In this document: in pieces, positions 35,476 through 46,128 of the stretch | Layout of the letters: the number at the start of each line of letters is the position of its first letter | Position numbering within the stretch: the stretch's first letter is position 1 | Origin: Cycas panzhihuaensis | Taxonomy: Eukaryota; Cycadophyta | DNA length: 64,000 bases | NCBI GenBank assembly: GCA_023213395.1 | Contig: CM041465.1 | Coordinates: forward strand, 166,291,741 to 166,355,740 | Direction: 5' to 3' | Made by a program: the position numbers and the translations under genes | The notes under the pieces: model-generated | Told to the model about the DNA's origin: nothing | Databases searched by the model: none | The model's input: only the letters and a program-made list of their open reading frames with translations

Positions 35476-35884
35476 CAGCAGAGCCTCGTTGCTCGAAAGC
35501 ATGGTGTGATGGTGAATGCTGGCAACAAAACTATCAGTAGCATGTGTATGTATATATATAAATCATGATCATAACAAGAGTCAAGGGTGCCGGCGAGTGT
35601 TATGGAGGAATGTGTAGATACTAGGATAAGGGTGGAGATGACATAAGGGCTACCTATGTGCCACCCAAGAATCGACTGGAAGCTGAGAAGGATGAGGGGG
35701 TTGCCCCCATCACAAGAGTGCAAAGAGAAATGCAAGATGAAGTTAGGTAGAAGAGATAAATGAGCAAACCTGGTAGTCGCCATAGTTTAACCTCATTAAC
35801 GACTAGCTTTTAGAGGTGCAAACGAATCGCAAGGTGATCTATACGATGACTCGAGACTTGGGTGACAGAGCGACCAGGCAAGTC

Positions 35885-36307
35885 TCAGGGGCAGTCAGCA
35901 AGAAGAGGGAGGCAGTGCTCAAGGATGAGGTGAACAAGGATGTCCACCTCAGTGTTGAGGGCCCGAGAGATGTGTCAGATGTCGACAGACTGGAAATTAG
36001 CCAGCAAGGATCTAATAGTCAAAGTGAGGGCTCTCAAGTGTGGGCATCACACCTGGTAAACCTGGGTGAGATGGGACACCACAACCTGGGAGTCGCAAAG
36101 AAGAACAATAGGTCAGTGATGGAAACAGAGTGTATTAGTGAGGGCTTCAATAATGGCCATGTACTCGGCTTCGTTATTGGTGGCCTCAGGGAGAAAGATT
36201 CTAAAATGTAGGAAGTCATGTCTGGAAGAGCCACGAAGAATCCATACAGCGGCAGAAGGTCCAGGATTACCATGGCTCCTGCCGTCAGTAAAGATAAAGA
36301 GGGACAT
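35885..36307 (-). pseudogene. Second (archaeal-like) RNase H of E4
   Basis: RNase H degrades the RNA strand of the RNA-DNA hybrid during reverse transcription. This ~140-codon domain keeps all four acidic positions: FTDGRSHGNPGPSAAV (Asp), TNNEAEYMAIIEAL (Glu), LLCDSQVVVSHL (Asp) and RALNTEVDILVHL (Asp). Only three in-frame TGA stops interrupt it, after CFHH, after VYQV and after SVDI. It is far downstream of integrase, ~3 kb from it and ~420 bp from the 3' LTR, and is a separate domain from the RNase H that follows the RT at ~41000. An added 'aRNH' is known in Tat elements. I see no start codon preference; ATG at 36305-36307 is just the first Met. Confidence 0.88.
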
Positions 36308-36840
36308 GGAAGATGAAAGGAAATATCTCAGTAGAGAAAATATGCAATAATATAAGAGTCAAAGCAAAAGAGTCTCATATTGCAAATGATAAATGGCCAT
36401 AAATGGTAGGAGGACCTAGCAATGAGGCTACCCAAGGATAAGAGCAGGTCATCCGACCATTAACTAAGAATTGGCAGCAAAAGGGGCACCCTGGGGTGCC
36501 AAAGGTTGCTTTAAAAAGTAAAGAATGACTCCGAACGAAAGGAGCATTCCCTTTGGAGGCCCCAGGGGCAGGAAAGAGCTGCAAAAATGGGTCTAAGATG
36601 GCAAAATGAGCCAAACGAGTATAAACTTAGGCATGCACGGGAGTGGCACATAAAACAAGACAAAAGGGCCCTGCGAAAAATGCATTGGTAGGGTGCCATA
36701 AATGCATCCACGAGAAGAAGCGAGACAAAGGCTATGGGAGCACAACTAGAGATAGGGCCAGAAGGCAAAGGTGGATAGGGGTAAGAGATGATCCAAAGGG
36801 GTTGTCACAAGAGTGAAAATGGAGACTGTGCTCATCGGGG
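36308..36840. other. E4 spacer between second RNase H and opposite-strand region
   Basis: No domain recognised on either strand; small minus-strand frames (36375-36614, 36511-36768) match nothing known to me. Confidence 0.35.
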
Positions 36841-36847
36841 TCCCTGC

Positions 36848-36857
36848 CTATATAAGG
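36848..36857 (+). promoter_or_regulatory. Possible TATA box for the E4 opposite-strand ORF
   Basis: CTATATAAGG within GTCCCTGCCTATATAAGGAA is a good plant TATA context on the plus strand, that is antisense to the element. The first ATG in a fair context after it (GACGAGATGGCG) is at 37016. It lies upstream of the coding-like stretch 37250-38510. Confidence 0.4.
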
Positions 36858-37015
36858 AAAATCAATGAAAACAGGATTCATTTTCGCGGGCTCTCGAACG
36901 ATCCCATAGCCATTTCCTTATACAGTAGAGCGCTACTTGAATTTAGAGGCACAGAGAGGGAGATCAGACCATCAGATCGGGGCCAAAGGATAGTCGTTGG
37001 GACTGTGGAGACGAG

Positions 37016-38640
37016 ATGGCGAGTGCTAGGCCAGATCTAGTGAGTGGATCTCTAGAAACCCAACCCATCTCGTTGTTTAAAATTTATTACTTTTTAGTGT
37101 TTTTATGTAGACTTTTAGGCCCCATATGGGCAAAAAATGACCTCCTAGAGTCTAAATTGGACCTAGAAAGAGGTGGCACCAGGACATTAGGCAGCCCTGG
37201 TCCCAGTGGGCCTAGTTATGGCCCATAGAGAAATTTTTTTTTAATACGCTATTAGGGTAGCAGGCAGGGATACACTATCTTACAGTACATTACTACAGTG
37301 CTGGTTCTTCAACCACTTTGGAGTAGTGGCACCGACGGGAGGATTGCACCCTATCTCAGGGCCCCAATGGTCCATAGGTGGCAGACCAGGTTGAGAGGGA
37401 CTGAGCACTAGGCACATGTCCATCGCTCGGTGGAGGCCACATCACTAGACCTCCTCACCATGATAAATTATATAGCAGATCTATACAGAGCGGTGAGGTG
37501 GGATAGTGACGACAAGGTAGGCAGGGCAGGAGTGCCCCCAAGAGATGATGAGGGTGGTGATGGAGATGATAGGGCTAGCCCATCACGACCTATAGGAGAG
37601 GTAGGTCCATTAGGGACCGCAGGTAGAGGAGCAGGACCATTTGGGACTGCAGGTGGGGGGCCAAGCCCATCAGGAGCTACAGAGGAGAGCAGGGGCCCAG
37701 TGATACAGGCCCGCAGGCTACGGATCATCAGGAGATCTAGAGAGGCGGTGGCTGCACCAGTCGTAGAGAGGAGGGATGCCTCAGTAGCTGAGGTAGTAGC
37801 AGAGGAGGTACTTGAGGAGGAGGAGCTACCCGTAGGGATGCCCCAGTAGCCGAGGCAGTAGGAGAGGAGGTACTTGAGGAGGAGGAGGTACCTGCAGCTG
37901 ATGAAGCACCAGAGGAAGAGGCAGTCGCCTGAGGAGAGGAGCCGGTAGCCACACCAGATGAGACATAACTTTCTCCTATCATCGTTTAATTGCCAGATGT
38001 ATATGTATTGTTTGGTTTTGATTTGATATCTGTATAGACATGTACTAATACATGACATATTAGATTTGTAGGCATGGAAAACATCTAGAGGCTTGTAAAG
38101 GCTGTAGTCTGAGAGAAATTCCCTCGGGCCTATGTGGAGGGGCAGCCTCCCATCCAGGCAAGTGATGAACCTAGATCGATAAGCGGCCATACGGTAGCAT
38201 TCGCCCCATTGATACAGGCAAGAGATATATGGATAGTAGAGTCCCAAGAGCATGAGGCACGTGCGGGATGGCATCAGGCTAAGATGGATGCAATCTGATC
38301 TGAGAGGGATACTCTATAGAGTCAGGTACAAGCATTGGAGGCTCAGGGAGGAGCCGGAGGGGATATGGGGAGCCATATCTAGCTAGTAGTGATGGAGGAG
38401 AGGCTCTGCCTCGTAGAGATGGAGTGGGATTATATCTAGGCCTGATACGGTCGACTGATAGAGGACATGGCATCGAGGTTGGCACAGAGCAGGACACAGA
38501 CTCATATGCTGGCAACGACCCCGAGGAGGCCACAGGATGAGGGGAGTAAGGTAGGGAGCTCGTAGAGACTCAGGAGGAGTCTCGGAGGGATGTGGTCCCC
38601 AAGAGAGGGATCACATTGACCAGGAGATGATGCCCCGGGG
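37016..38640 (+). pseudogene. Accessory ORF relic antisense to E4
   Basis: On the plus strand, opposite to gag-pol, three coding-like segments occur in order. At 37270-37440, LLQCWFFNHFGVVAP and then ARWR faintly recall the plant mobile domain. At 37430-37935 there is a Gly/Pro-rich then acidic stretch, VAEEVLEEEEL, tandemly repeated with a 62-bp period. At 38055-38510, EKFPRAYVEGQPP, QARDIWIVESQEHEA, SERDTL and SQVQALEAQ form a charged, heptad-like helix. In this last part most stops are TGA or TAG where Arg or Gln would fit a decayed CGA or CAG. The minus strand of 37468-38274 is also open (268 codons) but is mostly Ser/Pro/Ala-rich low complexity. Extra, often antisense, ORFs are known between integrase and the 3' LTR of Tat elements. 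Exon structure is undecided. Confidence 0.5.
37775..37898 (+). repeat. 62-bp tandem duplication in the acidic segment
   Basis: GATGCC(T/C)CAGTAGC(T/C)GAGG begins at 37775 and again at 37837. Each unit encodes an EEVLEEEE-type stretch. Since 62 is not a multiple of three, the two units are in different frames and the first frame stops just inside the second unit. Confidence 0.75.
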
Positions 38641-39373
38641 GTGGGGCAACAGTAGAGCGGGATATATGAGTTTTGTTTTGGACAGGGGAAAGCATGGGCT
38701 TCTAGGGGGTCACCATATATAGTCACATGATTGTACCCCCTACAAGAACACTGGCTTCCCATAGATGATGTATCATACCACTTGTATGATATGACACATG
38801 ATTTTTGATATATATAAGCGGGGTGATTGATACCCCATTTTGACATATGATGATGTGTATCATAATGCATGATGGATGATATGTTTGTTTTGTTTACATG
38901 TTTATGTGTGTGTGAGGGTGCATGGATGCACGAGGATGTGTATGGTTGTATTCCAAGCTGATTATTATATGAGCTTTATGTTATGATATTTGTTTAAGTT
39001 GCGCATATTTCCTTTCATACAGGACCATATACCTAATAGGAGCACACACAACCACCACGAGTAGAGGTGATAGACATATATGGGGTTAGGAAATAAGGTG
39101 ACACGCATGTCCATATGGGAGTATAATGGGATATGCAAAGGAAATATCAAGCAAGAGGGGAGTGACAATACTCCAGAGTGTCTTCCTAACTTGGGATGCC
39201 CAAATAGGTGGACATGATTCCCAAAAGGGAGGAAACGAGGGTTCCGTAGGAGGAACCAAAACGAAAAGAGAGCCACCCTAAGCCACCATTCCACCTGTGA
39301 CTAAGAGGAATGGAAACAAGCTTAAGATGGTAGTTTAGGCTCATTTCAGAGCATGAATAAGGTGACGATGAGG
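38641..39373. other. E4 spacer between opposite-strand ORF and integrase
   Basis: No domain recognised. Minus-strand frame 38965-39294 follows integrase but matches nothing I know. Confidence 0.35.
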
Positions 39374-40620
39374 TCATGAGTAGAATTTCTTAAGGAATTT
39401 CCTATTAACAGCTTTCTCAAACTCAAGACCCTCCAAAGTGGCGATCATATAAGCATCGTTACCAAGGCTCTCAATAACGACAAAGGGGCCAACCTATTTC
39501 GACTTGAATTTGGCCAAGCGATCATGAAGATATTCCAATTTGAGGATGTGGTCCCTGGGAAACAAAGGACGAGAATAAAGGTATTTATCGTAAGTCCTTT
39601 GTGAGTGGGCTTTGGATGTAAGGTTAGCCTGGTAGGCAGCTAAACGTCTCTCATCCAAGGCTTCGAGGTCTAAGAGGCGAGCCTGGAGGATCGACTCCTC
39701 ATCAATTAGACCTCGAAGAGAAACTCGTAAAGAGGGAATCTCCACTTCCAACGGGAGTACCGCCTTGGTCCTGTAAACTAGGGAGAATGGGGTCATTCCC
39801 ATAGTGGCACAGGCAGAGGTATGGTAAGCCCACAAAGTGGAAGGGAGCTAAAGGTGCCAGTCTCTTTGAGACTGAGTGACGATTTTCTTTAGAATGTTAA
39901 TGAGAGTCTTGTTGAATGACTCCACTTAGCCATTTGTCTGGGAGTAGTAAGGAGAAGAAGTTTTGTAAGAGATTTTAAATTTTTCACAAAGCTCATCCAT
40001 CTCTTTATTACAGAAAATAGTCTCATTGTCAGTAATCAAGATATCAAGAATCCTGAAGCGGCAAATGATATGCTGGTAAATGAAAGTAGCTATCGTCTTA
40101 CCAGGGGTAGTAACTAGAGGGATGGCCTCCACCCATTTAGTAAAGTATTCTGTAGCAGTTAAGATAAACTTATGCTGCAATGAAGAAGGTGGGGATATAG
40201 CCTGGATGAGGTATAGACCCCACTAAACGAAAGGCCACAGAGACACGATGGGGTGAAGGGCCTCGAAAGGCACATAGGAGATGTTAGCATGTTCCTGACA
40301 TCGTCGACACCTCAGGGTAAAAGCATGGGCATCCTTAAAGAGGGACGGCCAATTGTAGCTCATACGGAGGATCCTCTAGGCCATGGATTGGCCCCCAAAG
40401 TGGCCCCCGCAAATACCATGATGGCATTCACGGAGTATTTGGTCTGCTTCGTCGGTGGTGACGTAGCGGAGGAGGATCCCATCAAAAGAGCTCTTGTACA
40501 ACACTTTGTCCATGAGGAAGCATTGCCTAGCAGAAGTCTGGATACGAGATCTAACTTTACTACTAGCTTCAAAGTGGTATTGTTGTTGTGTGAGGTACCA
40601 CACAATGTCGTCATACCACT
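39374..40620 (-). pseudogene. E4 integrase relic
   Basis: Integrase inserts the element DNA in the host chromosome. An HHCC zinc domain is visible as ECHHGICGGHF with CRRCQEH. The core reads WGLYLIQAI, where the first catalytic Asp ('WGxDxIG') is Tyr; ITDNETIF has the second Asp; and after a stop in TNG*VESFNKTL the Glu is present. The C-terminal part runs through MTPFSLVYRTKAVLP and RLAKFKSK to a last LKKFYS before TGA at 39374. All parts share one frame with RNase H, interrupted by several stops. Confidence 0.88.
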
Positions 40621-40867
40621 TGTTATCAATGAGTTAATAGGGAGGGACGTCCTAAATAGTCAAGATAGACTCACCAGGAAGAGAATCATCAACAGGAGCA
40701 TTGAACGGGTTAGGGACAGAGGTGTTCACGAGCTACTTAGCCAGAACCATCCCCCTTTTCAATTTTATGTTAATGATATAAAGATCGAACTCCTGAAGCA
40801 GGATGGCCCAATAACCAGCCCTACCTATCAGGTCTGAACGAGTAAGTAGATATCACAAGGGATCGAA

Positions 40868-41280
40868 CTAGACAATCATCTTAGTGGTGTTACTGAGCAA
40901 GTAATGTCTAAACTCCTTGGTTGCGTGAACCAAGGAGAGGCATTCCTTCTCGGCCGAGGAGTAGTTGAGTTCGGTAGCCACAAGGGTGTGGCTTATAAAG
41001 TAGATGGCTCTCTTGACTCCTAAATCATCCTCCCGAGCCAACATAGCACCCAGGGACTCATTAGTCGTTGAGGTATAAAGAATGAAAGGCCTATCGAAGC
41101 AAGGGGGCGCCAATGTAGGAGCGGAAGCAAGGGCTTCCTTAAGTCCTTCGAAAGCTTATTGGGCCTTATCAGACAAATAAATGGGGCTCCCTTCTTCAAT
41201 AGGTTGGTCAAGGATTTGGCACTCACAGTGAAGTCTGCTAGGAAGCGCCTGAGGAAACCAAGCCTACCTAAAAATGACTT
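40868..41280 (-). pseudogene. E4 RNase H next to the RT (gRNH)
   Basis: The Ty3/gypsy-type RNase H is visible as RPFILYTSTTNESLGAMLA, AIYFISHTL, LNYSSAEKECLSLVHA and KEFRHYLL. The first catalytic Asp (usually 'VxTDAS') is replaced in LYTSTT, a loss typical of Tat elements that carry a second RNase H. A frameshift near 41170 separates it from the RT. The linking LLKKGAPF block precedes it. Confidence 0.82.
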
Positions 41281-42120
41281 GATCTACCATTGACTTCTAG
41301 GAGGTGGCATATCAAGGATTGCCTTGACTTTGTCAGGGTCAATCTGAATTCCTTATTTTGACACAAGAAATCCAAGGAGTTTGCCCGAAGTAACGACAAA
41401 CATACATTTGAGTAGGTTTAGGCTTACATGGTACTTGTGACACCACGTGAAGATAGCCTGCAAGTCTGAGGGATGATGGGCCCTGACACGTGAAAGACCC
41501 ATTATGTCATTTATAAAGACCTCCAGCATGTCGTCAATGAGGTCATGGAAGATAAAATACATCATCCTTTGGTAAATAGCGCATGCATTTTTAAGATCGA
41601 AGGGCATTGCCTTGTAGGCAAAGGTACCCTGCAGTGTGGTGAAGGCCATCTTGTGGCAGTCTTCAGGAGATATTTAAATCTGATTATAGTGAGAGAATCT
41701 ATCCATCAAGGACATAACTTCGAAACTAGTGGTTCGATCAATGATTTGATCGATGAAAGAGAGTAGAAAGTTGTTCTTAGGACATGCATTATTAATATCA
41801 CAGAAATCAACGCATATTTAGATGGTCCCATTCTTTTTAGCAATGGGAACGATGTTGGACACCTATTTAGGGTAGTCAACAGAAGTAATAAGTCCTGCAT
41901 CCAAGAGCTTCTTGACCTCTATTTTGACAGTGGCTGAGAGTTTAGGGTGGAGAGGATGCTACTTCTGGCGCACGGGTCGGGTGCCAAGAATAGTAGTGAG
42001 ATTGTGGGTGCCGATGGAGGGATTGATTCCCTTCATGTCAGAGCAATCCCAAGCAAAAACATCCGAAAACTCCTAGAACAAAAAGGAATATTCTCTTACC
42101 TCATCAGGAGAGCATTCTGC
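41281..42120 (-). pseudogene. E4 reverse transcriptase relic
   Basis: Ty3/gypsy RT blocks follow in order on the minus strand: DVFAWDCSDMKGI, VKKLLDAGLI, CVDFCDINNACPKN, MSLMDRFSHYNQI, TFAYKAMPFDLKNA and SGKLLGFLVSK. The catalytic YVDD is FIND at about 41506-41517, so the first Asp of the pair is Asn. Stops replace a few residues. The last part of the protease-RT linker continues up to ~42375 in the same frame. Confidence 0.88.
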
Positions 42121-43019
42121 CCCTACCTTAATGACCTTACCTAGGGCTAAGACTATGTCCTGGGTTGCCCCCATGCACATGGCATTCCCCTCCTTGAAAT
42201 GAAGAGGGGCAAGGTCAATAGGAAGAGATGGAACAGGGGATGGAGTTGGGTCATCGAGTGTGGACCCAATTGCCAAGACGTTATGGTGGCCAAGCCTATG
42301 GTGACTAGAAGGAAAGTTGGGCACAGAGCCTGCTAAGTGCTCAAGCAAGGCTTCATCGTCTTCGAAGTAATCCACCCCATGGATGACCTTACTTCGAATA
42401 GATGAAGTACTGGAGGAAGTGGGAGCAATGGGACCATGGTGGTCATCAGGCTGTCCAACCTCCTCAAAAGACTCTAAGAGGGAATTAGGAAGGGGATCCT
42501 CAGAAGGAGTGAAAGGAAGTTCCTCGAAACCATCACCTGCGGGGGGTGATGGAGAGGAAGAACTAATGAGCTATGGGTCAATGCGTGCAACGACATGTGA
42601 CACAAGGGGGTGACTAGTCTCCCCAACAAAAGGAGTTCTAGGTCAGGACCCAGAACAAGAAGGGTGCCTCCTGCTAGTGCGAGGGAAAGAAACTAGATGA
42701 GGAAAGTCCTCATCCTCGCCATGTGACTTGTCATCACTAAACAAGGTAAGGTACCCGTAGCTCTCGACACCGATAGGAGCAAAGCGAGTAAGACTAGAGG
42801 AAGAAGATGTAGGATCTTCTTCAAGATGGGATGAATCGGGTATACCAATGGAGCAAGCCGAGGCATGAGTAGAAGGGCCTTTGTCTCCCTTCATATGGCC
42901 ATGGCCTGCTTAGTTGGTTGGACAAGTTTGTTTAATTAGTGGGCACGAGAAACAACCCTCATCCGTCCATCATGGACGAACTTAAGTTGCCCCTAGCGGG
43001 TTAAACACACGGCTCCCAT
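42121..43019 (-). pseudogene. E4 protease-RT linker
   Basis: A low-complexity, Ser/Asp/Pro-rich linker joins protease to RT, for example YFEDDEALLEHLAGSVP at ~42330-42375. Frames change once or more between 42375 and 43020. No further domain recognised. Confidence 0.5.
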
Positions 43020-43436
43020 CTAATGGAACCATGGTCGACCCAAGAGAAGATTGTAGTCAACATCAATGTCAAGGACTACGATGTCAGCGAGGACTGTCTT
43101 ACCCTCGAGAGTAAGCAGGATTGAAACAGACCCCAATGGAGTCTTTTCACTACCGTTGTAGCCTTGGCATCGCCATGGAACATGTTCTAAGGTAGAAATG
43201 CCAAGCTCTTGCATAATGTGCAAGGGCATGGCATTAACGGAAGAACCATTGTCAACAATAGTCCTTCGAAGAGTACAACCAGGTGTGTCAATGATGATGG
43301 TGAAAGGGAAGTTCCATTGATATTCCCTTTCACATGTAGGGGGAAGGTCTTTAGGGTCAAAAGAAATGACGAGCTCATGGCTTTGGGTAACACCCAAGGC
43401 ATAAATAGGCGCATCATTCAATCCTAAAGCTTCCAA
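43020..43436 (-). pseudogene. E4 aspartic protease
   Basis: A 138-codon clean stretch carries TIVDNGSSVNAMPLHIM, the retropepsin active site (DNGSS with catalytic Asp, as in many Tat elements), and YNLLLGRPWFH, the second conserved block ('DxLLGRPW'). This is the least damaged domain of E4. Confidence 0.88.
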
Positions 43437-45828
43437 AAGAAGAGTCTGTTATTCGAGACAACTCCTTAAAACATCCATCAAGGACATTCCCATAACGACA
43501 GTATGGAGCTCATCAACGATAGAGAAAGGCTTCCCCTTCACAGTAGGCTAGGTAAGCGCCCTTTGAAAATCATAACGACCAGGACATACGGGAATGGTCT
43601 TGGGAAGTAATGGCACTTCTAAAAGGGAGGTTTCCGGAAGAGGATCGGAGTGCAGAGTAGAAGAAAAGGTGCCAGCTGCCTCTTTAGTGGCTTGAGACCG
43701 AGTAAGGGCATATAAGGGAGTGGCCTTAAGCATTTGGATTACCTTCCTTCCCTTATTCTGGGACCGCGAAGGTGATGGAGTGCATCGGTCAGGGGAACAA
43801 GAGGAAGAGGACGAATCCCGAGCACCCTTCCCCTTATCACGGGAAGGACGGGAATTTGGGGATCTTCCCCAGTTCTAGTTGTTTTTGGGCTGAGTATTAC
43901 GATCACACTCCCCATGCTTGGGGAATGGATCCTTGTGGATCGGTTGGTCTAGGTTGGGCCTTGAGGCCCATTTAAGGGATGAATCACGTTGAGGGGCATC
44001 CTTAAGATGCTGGGCCCTACAACGCGAGTCATCATGGAAACACTCCCCATGAATAGAACACCACTTCTTCTCAAGTGAGGAATCTGTCTTCTTTCCTTGA
44101 GAGGACTGGGCGTTACCATTCCTAGGGAGGGTAACTTGAGTAGCTTGTTGGATTTATTTGTTGGAAGTGGGTGATGAAGGAGATTATAGTTTAAGTTCCT
44201 TCACTGTATGCTTGAATGAACGTATAGTAGAGGTGAGCGAATCTAGGGTCTTCTAAGTCGAATGAGAAGAGGACCTAGTGGATTGTTGAGGTTTGGTTTC
44301 TTTAGTTTGAGGTGGTGCCTCACATCATTGTGAGGGCTTGAGAGGCTTCTTGAGTCCAGTCTAGATCTCAATATCCTCAAGTGCTAAGCACTTTGCAATG
44401 GCAAAATCGCATGTAGTCGCCCCCATCTTAAGGACTTCTACATGGACTTCAGGTGAAGTGCATTAACAAAGAGATCCCTCTTCAATTCCTCAAGCAAGGT
44501 AGCCTTAGTGGAATGGAGGAGGTCATGAAATCCCCACATAAAGTCACGATTCATCTCATTGTGACCTTGTTTGAGCCAAAGAAGGGATTTCATTCCACTT
44601 TCGAATGGACGATCCACATCTAAATAGTTGATGAACTCGTCCACAAGTTGCTAGAACAAGAAAATGGAATGGGCAGGCTGGTGACAAAACCACTTAAGGG
44701 CATCACCTTGTAAGGATCATGGGAATAGTTTCATTAGAATGTGATCATAGGCCCAGTAATCAATGCATGCCATAGAGAAACTATGGACGTGCTCCGCCGG
44801 GTCTTTTGATGAAGTTCCATCAAACTTAGAAACTTTGGGAGGATGATGCAGGAGGTAATAGGCAAGGAACGAATGGGGGTGGTAGACCCATCTCTCCTTG
44901 AGGAGGTGTCCCTTACTGGAAAGGGACTTGAGGATAAGCACCTTGGAAGGAAGTTGGGATTCCTTGCAAAGGCGCAGTGTAAGGAGCCACACAAGATGAA
45001 GGAAAAGAAGGGTGTGGAATGAGTTTTATCCATATGGACTGCCTGTGGATGGTGCAACCCCATATGGATGTAGTGGGTCCACCCCATAAGCTAGAATATG
45101 ATTCCCTTTACCGTGCCCCTAAGGTTAAGAGGTATAACTTGGGGGTACGTAAAGGGAAGGACCATTAAGTTGGTTTTGAGTATACGTGGGAGCGGATCAC
45201 ACATGACTAGTAGTAGTGGTGTTGGTAGGACCTCTAGGCCTACTAGGAAACGCATGTGCCATGTTGGGAAGTGGCATGTTGGCTTGACTCAGAAAAGGTA
45301 TGCTAACCCCAAGTTAGGAGAAAGACATACCATGAGAAGGCCCCAAAGAGCTAGGGCTATGATGAGGAATGGAAGGTGCAACATTCATCCCCAAGGTAGG
45401 TGTAGGGATAAAGTGGGATGAATGTGTAGGCACGAAGGGGTTACTCATTGTGCGAGGTGTAGATGCAGATGAAGACGATGGGATAGGAGCAGACAAGGAA
45501 GATGCCCCACCACGCAAGACATCTTTAAACCATCTAGGATGCGATTAAAGACGAGTAGCTCGAAAGCACTCGCTAAGGGCTTCAACCACGTAGGGGTATC
45601 TACGTGGTCATAAGATGTAGATGGGACCTCAAATGAAGTAGACCCCTCAGGGCATTCCTCATAAGAATCACCAACTAGATGGTGAATCTCAAGAGGAGAT
45701 GGGCCCTCTACTATATGACTAGAAGGATGGGTGTTAAGTGGGTGATGTTGATCACCCGGATAGTAAATAGGATCATCACCTTCTTGGGCAGATTCAGGAA
45801 TGGATGTGGGGAACTCATGAGTTCCCAA
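43437..45828 (-). pseudogene. E4 gag relic with CHHC knuckle
   Basis: The N-terminal part (~45830-45100) is Ser/Pro/His-rich. The capsid block KFDGTSSKDPAEHVHSF and LQGDALKWF lies at ~44830-44670, then FMWGFHDLLHST and ELKRDLFVNAL to 44438. At ~44034-44072 the knuckle C-SI-H-GECF-H-DDSR-C fits the CX2HX4HX4C pattern of Tat gag. A charged RDKGKGARDSSSSS region and the sequence MLKATPLYALTRSQATKE lead to protease. Stops are present throughout. Confidence 0.8.
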
Positions 45829-46128
45829 GGCAAATGCATAATAGGCCTAATCGGAAGGGTATCCTTCCATTGTCGAATCATAATTCGATGATGAAAGAAG
45901 ATGATACGTGGGATCTTATAACACTGGAGGCAAACCACGTAGGCGACGTGAGAAGCATCACATACAAAACTCGCCAACAAGTTAGAAGAAGGAAAAAGAT
46001 ACAAAGCGTGTGTTGGGGGCTGCCCAACAAAAGAGATGAAGTGGAGGAGACCACTAAAAGGTAATAGTACCAACAGGAAGGGATAGGAACTAGCTCCCTT
46101 ACTGGTAATTCCCCAATATGGTCGTCAG
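45829..46128 (-). other. E4 leader
   Basis: Short leader between 5' LTR and gag. Minus-strand bases after the LTR (CTGACGACCATATTGGGG) do not match the initiator-Met primer site; the primer tRNA is not identified. Confidence 0.4.

Noticed and set aside
37468-38274. 268-codon minus-strand frame inside E4 as a main gene
   Set aside because: Mostly Ser/Pro/Ala low complexity opposite an acidic GAG-rich stretch; the plus strand gives better protein-like segments. Not fully excluded.
39926-40180. TATEYFTKW in E4 integrase as loss of a catalytic Asp
   Set aside because: That Asp/Glu position is not the catalytic one; the first catalytic Asp is in the upstream WGxDxIG block.
45098-46064. Plus-strand frames at 45098-45421, 45679-45891 and 45804-46064
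   Set aside because: They oppose the E4 gag N-terminus and have no recognisable domain.
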